Source of the DNA: Rhizobacter sp. OV335
GTDB lineage: Bacteria > Pseudomonadota > Gammaproteobacteria > Burkholderiales > Burkholderiaceae_C
NCBI RefSeq assembly: GCF_900142965.1
Contig: NZ_FRCQ01000029.1
Span: forward strand, 40,124-104,123
DNA: 64,000 nucleotides
Reading direction: 5' to 3'
A program made the position numbers and the translations under genes. The notes beneath the pieces were generated by a model. That model had not been told where the DNA came from, did not search any database, and was given only the letters and a program-made list of their open reading frames with translations. Numbering within the stretch: the stretch's first letter is position 1; each line of letters starts with the position of its first letter. Positions 61,740 to 64,000 of the stretch are shown here, piece after piece.

Positions 61740-61777
61740 GCGGTGCCGGGCCGAACAGGCCCCGGCAGCAGCGTGCG

Positions 61778-64000
61778 TTACAGCGAACCCAGGAAGGCCA
61801 GCAGGGCTTCCCGATCGGCCTTGCTCAGCGCGATGAAGCGGTCGCGGCTGGCTGCTCCTTCACCACCGTGCCACACGATGGCTTCGGTCAGGTTGCGAGC
61901 GCGGCTGTCGTGCATGTAGCCGACCTTCGCGGTCTTGCCCGCGACCATCTCGGTGTAGCCGATGCCCCACAGGGGCGACGTGCGCCACATGTTGCCGGTG
62001 GCCAGGCCTTCGGTCAGGCCGTCGCCCAGGTCGGAGCCCATGTCATGCAGCAGCATGTCGGTGTAGGGCTTGATCTTCTGGTCGCGCACTTCCTGGAACT
62101 CGCTGGTGGAGCCGGTCGTCATGGACTGCACGTGGCAGCTCTGGCACTTGAGGGTGTTGAACACCGTCTCGCCGGCGGAAACCTTCTTCTCGTCCGGGCT
62201 CAGCGCGGCCAGCGGCGTCACACCCTTCGGGTAGCCGCTCGCGTAGCTGCGTTGCGCCGGCACGGCCAGCAGGGCCACGTAACGCTCCAGCAGCTTCAGC
62301 GCGTCTTCCGACAGGCCGGTGTCGACACGGTTCGCGGTGGTGCACTTCGCCGGACCGTACAGGCAGTCGCGGTTCGGGAACACCGGCGACGTGACCGACA
62401 TGTCGAGCAGCGCGGCGGCCGAGGCCTGGTGGCGCAGGCTGACCTTCGATGCCTTCCAGCCATAGCGGCCCAGGCGCACCTTGTTGGTTTCCGGGTCGTA
62501 CGCGAAGTTCGCGACACCCATGACGCCGTCGGCATCCGGGGTGCTCTTGGCACGCGCAATGATGTCGGCATCCGGGATCGCCTCGAGCAGGCCCATGCCG
62601 ATCACCGGCTGCGCGGTGCGCACCGAGAACACGGCCGGCGTCGGGCCGTCGAACGAGATCGTCGGCTTGCTCAGCTCCACCGAGCTGCCGTCGGCCAGCT
62701 TCACGGTCTTCAGCTCGAAGCCCGAGACGTGCACGCCGGTGCCCCAGTCACGCCGGACGCCGTCGGTGGACGCCTTCGCGTTCATCTGCGCGCCCAGGCC
62801 GTACATCGGGTGCGGCAGCTGCTGTCCGTTGGCATCGATCGCGGCGGTGCGCACCGCCATCGTGTCCAGCTTCTGGTTGACCACGCTCGGTGCCAGGCTG
62901 CGGCCGTTGTTGATGTGGCAACCGAAGCAGGTCGACTGGTTGAACATCGGACCTTGCAGGCCCACGGCCGGATCGTTGCGGTCGTTGCCGTTCTCGGTGT
63001 GCTCGCCGGTCTGCATGTTGGTGTGGAACCAACGGCGACCTTCCACGAAGCGCTGCATGTTCTGCATGCCGATGTGGTTGTGCGGCTGCTGGAACATCAG
63101 CGGGCTGTTGTCCGAGTAGTCGTACGAGGTCGATCCGATGCCGCCTTGCAGCGCCGATTCCGGGATCGGCGCGTTCATCAGGCGCGGCTGCACGCCGTAC
63201 CAGGGACGCAGGCCCACGCCCATCACGTAGGTGACTTCGTTGGTGTAGTAGCGGAAGTTGCCGCTGTCCTTGATGGCGTCCATCGCCGCGCGCGACGAGA
63301 AGAACGAGCCGGTGAACTCCATCACGTCGCCGGATTTCAGCGCGCGGCCGTCGACGTGCGGGCCGTTCGGCACCATCACGCCGTTGGCGTCCGCCACGAG
63401 CGAGTTGTAGCCGGGGTACTCGCTGAGCACCACGCTGCAACCGTCGTTGGCGCCGAAGACGCCGGGGTAGCCGTTGGTCGTCTTCAGCAGCGCGGTCTGC
63501 GGCGGCTTCGGCACGACCGGGCACGAGGTCTTGTCGGCGAAGCCGTCGGTGTAGGTCGTGTCGTCCAGCAGGTCGCCCGGCGACATCCAGCCGTAGTCGG
63601 TGACGCCGGCGTTGTCGAAGCGGCGGAAGAACGAATGGCCGCCGCCGCGTTGTGCTTCCTGGAAGTACTGGTTGACGACCAACGTCGGCTTGGTGACGCC
63701 TGCCACCTTGCTGTTGTCGATGAACTCGGTGCCCCAGGTGCGGTTCTTGAAGTAGTTGGCGACGAAGTTCAGGTAGACGCCGCCGCCTTTGTCCTGCGGG
63801 TTGCCGTTGGCATCGACGGTGTCGTTCGGGCCGTAGCCGACTTCATTCCAGGCCTCGCCGCGCTCGCGGGCGTGGCGCGGGCGACCGACGAAACCGAAGC
63901 GGGTGACCAGCGTGCCGTCCGGCAGCGAGAACTGGATGGTGTCGATCGGTGGCTGCTGGGCGGCCGCCGGAATCAGGTTGCTGCCGTTGGCCGGGTGCGG
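61778..64000 (-). CDS. Di-heme cytochrome c oxidoreductase (DUF1111/DHOR family), 5' end outside window
   Basis: At least 740 codons read without interruption to the window end. It has two heme-binding CxxCH motifs, CFGCHINNGR and CQSCHVQSM, and other parts of the di-heme oxidoredictase family (LWGIGYTEMV..., GGEGAASRDRFIALSKADREALLAFLGSL at the end). These periplasmic proteins resemble cytochrome c peroxidases. The part upstream of about residue 60 of the visible protein is unusually long (VGRPRHARERGEAWNEVGYGPN) and the start is outside. A strong terminator follows. Confidence 0.88.
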   Translation of the reverse strand, partial: PHPANGSNLIPAAAQQPPIDTIQFSLPDGTLVTRFGFVGRPRHARERGEAWNEVGYGPNDTVDANGNPQDKGGGVYLNFVANYFKNRTWGTEFIDNSKVAGVTKPTLVVNQYFQEAQRGGGHSFFRRFDNAGVTDYGWMSPGDLLDDTTYTDGFADKTSCPVVPKPPQTALLKTTNGYPGVFGANDGCSVVLSEYPGYNSLVADANGVMVPNGPHVDGRALKSGDVMEFTGSFFSSRAAMDAIKDSGNFRYYTNEVTYVMGVGLRPWYGVQPRLMNAPIPESALQGGIGSTSYDYSDNSPLMFQQPHNHIGMQNMQRFVEGRRWFHTNMQTGEHTENGNDRNDPAVGLQGPMFNQSTCFGCHINNGRSLAPSVVNQKLDTMAVRTAAIDANGQQLPHPMYGLGAQMNAKASTDGVRRDWGTGVHVSGFELKTVKLADGSSVELSKPTISFDGPTPAVFSVRTAQPVIGMGLLEAIPDADIIARAKSTPDADGVMGVANFAYDPETNKVRLGRYGWKASKVSLRHQASAAALLDMSVTSPVFPNRDCLYGPAKCTTANRVDTGLSEDALKLLERYVALLAVPAQRSYASGYPKGVTPLAALSPDEKKVSAGETVFNTLKCQSCHVQSMTTGSTSEFQEVRDQKIKPYTDMLLHDMGSDLGDGLTEGLATGNMWRTSPLWGIGYTEMVAGKTAKVGYMHDSRARNLTEAIVWHGGEGAASRDRFIALSKADREALLAFLGSL

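Overview
The window is high-GC DNA, most likely from a Burkholderiales-type betaproteobacterium. The grounds are the overall base composition, a 2,2-dialkylglycine decarboxylase that reads almost like the Burkholderia cepacia enzyme, a selenocysteine FdnG-type formate dehydrogenase, a PEP-CTERM exported protein, and many MocR, AraC and GFA genes. No rRNA, tRNA or CRISPR array was seen. Genus cannot be fixed from this sequence alone.

Layout: (1) 1-2085: start of a formate dehydrogenase alpha subunit with an in-frame UGA, and a small lipoprotein upstream. (2) 2446-4681: a possible injection-system cargo protein bracketed by copies of a hairpin-forming repeat, then two small unknown genes. (3) 4715-13440: a visibly less GC-rich accessory island. 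It holds a 1539-residue protein that combines a PD-(D/E)xK-like nuclease, helical repeats and a PIN-like domain, an intact IS30-family element, a FRG-domain protein and an Abi_C-type abortive-infection protein. A solitary IS30-type tip inside a nested palindrome lies on the far side of the giant gene. This looks like a phage-defence island. (4) 13601-24641: many small single genes (two GNAT acetyltransferases, UDG-like protein, PEP-CTERM/HAF protein, YcxB-like and other membrane proteins, VOC, GFA, DUF1992, DUF2007), with two decayed copies of what looks like a SUKH-type gene.

(5) 24678-47201: redox and stress genes and their regulators. An azoreductase/MocR/AhpD-like/SugE cluster shares one putative operator. 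Two AraC-SDR divergent pairs are paralogous and keep the same 21-bp-spaced direct repeats. There is also a HigBA toxin-antitoxin pair, a third cupin-type AraC regulator beside an MFS pump and a CurA-like reductase, an XRE/epimerase pair, dgdA, a LysR gene, and a Fic protein with its own putative operator. (6) 47349-55129: one operon with a DUF1028 protein, a complete peptide ABC importer (two ATPases, binding protein, two permeases) and a gamma-glutamyltransferase, suggesting uptake and breakdown of gamma-glutamyl peptides such as glutathione. (7) 55137-60454: HipBA toxin-antitoxin with several palindromic operators, directly downstream of a TelA-TerD-unknown-VWA stress module. (8) 60580-64000: an NTF2-like protein, a glutaredoxin, a DUF1801 protein, and most of a di-heme cytochrome oxidoreductase cut by the window end.

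Many genes overlap by ATGA or lie within 20 bp of each other, so much of the window is probably transcribed as short operons. Regulator-target pairs are usually divergent with palindromes or direct repeats between them.
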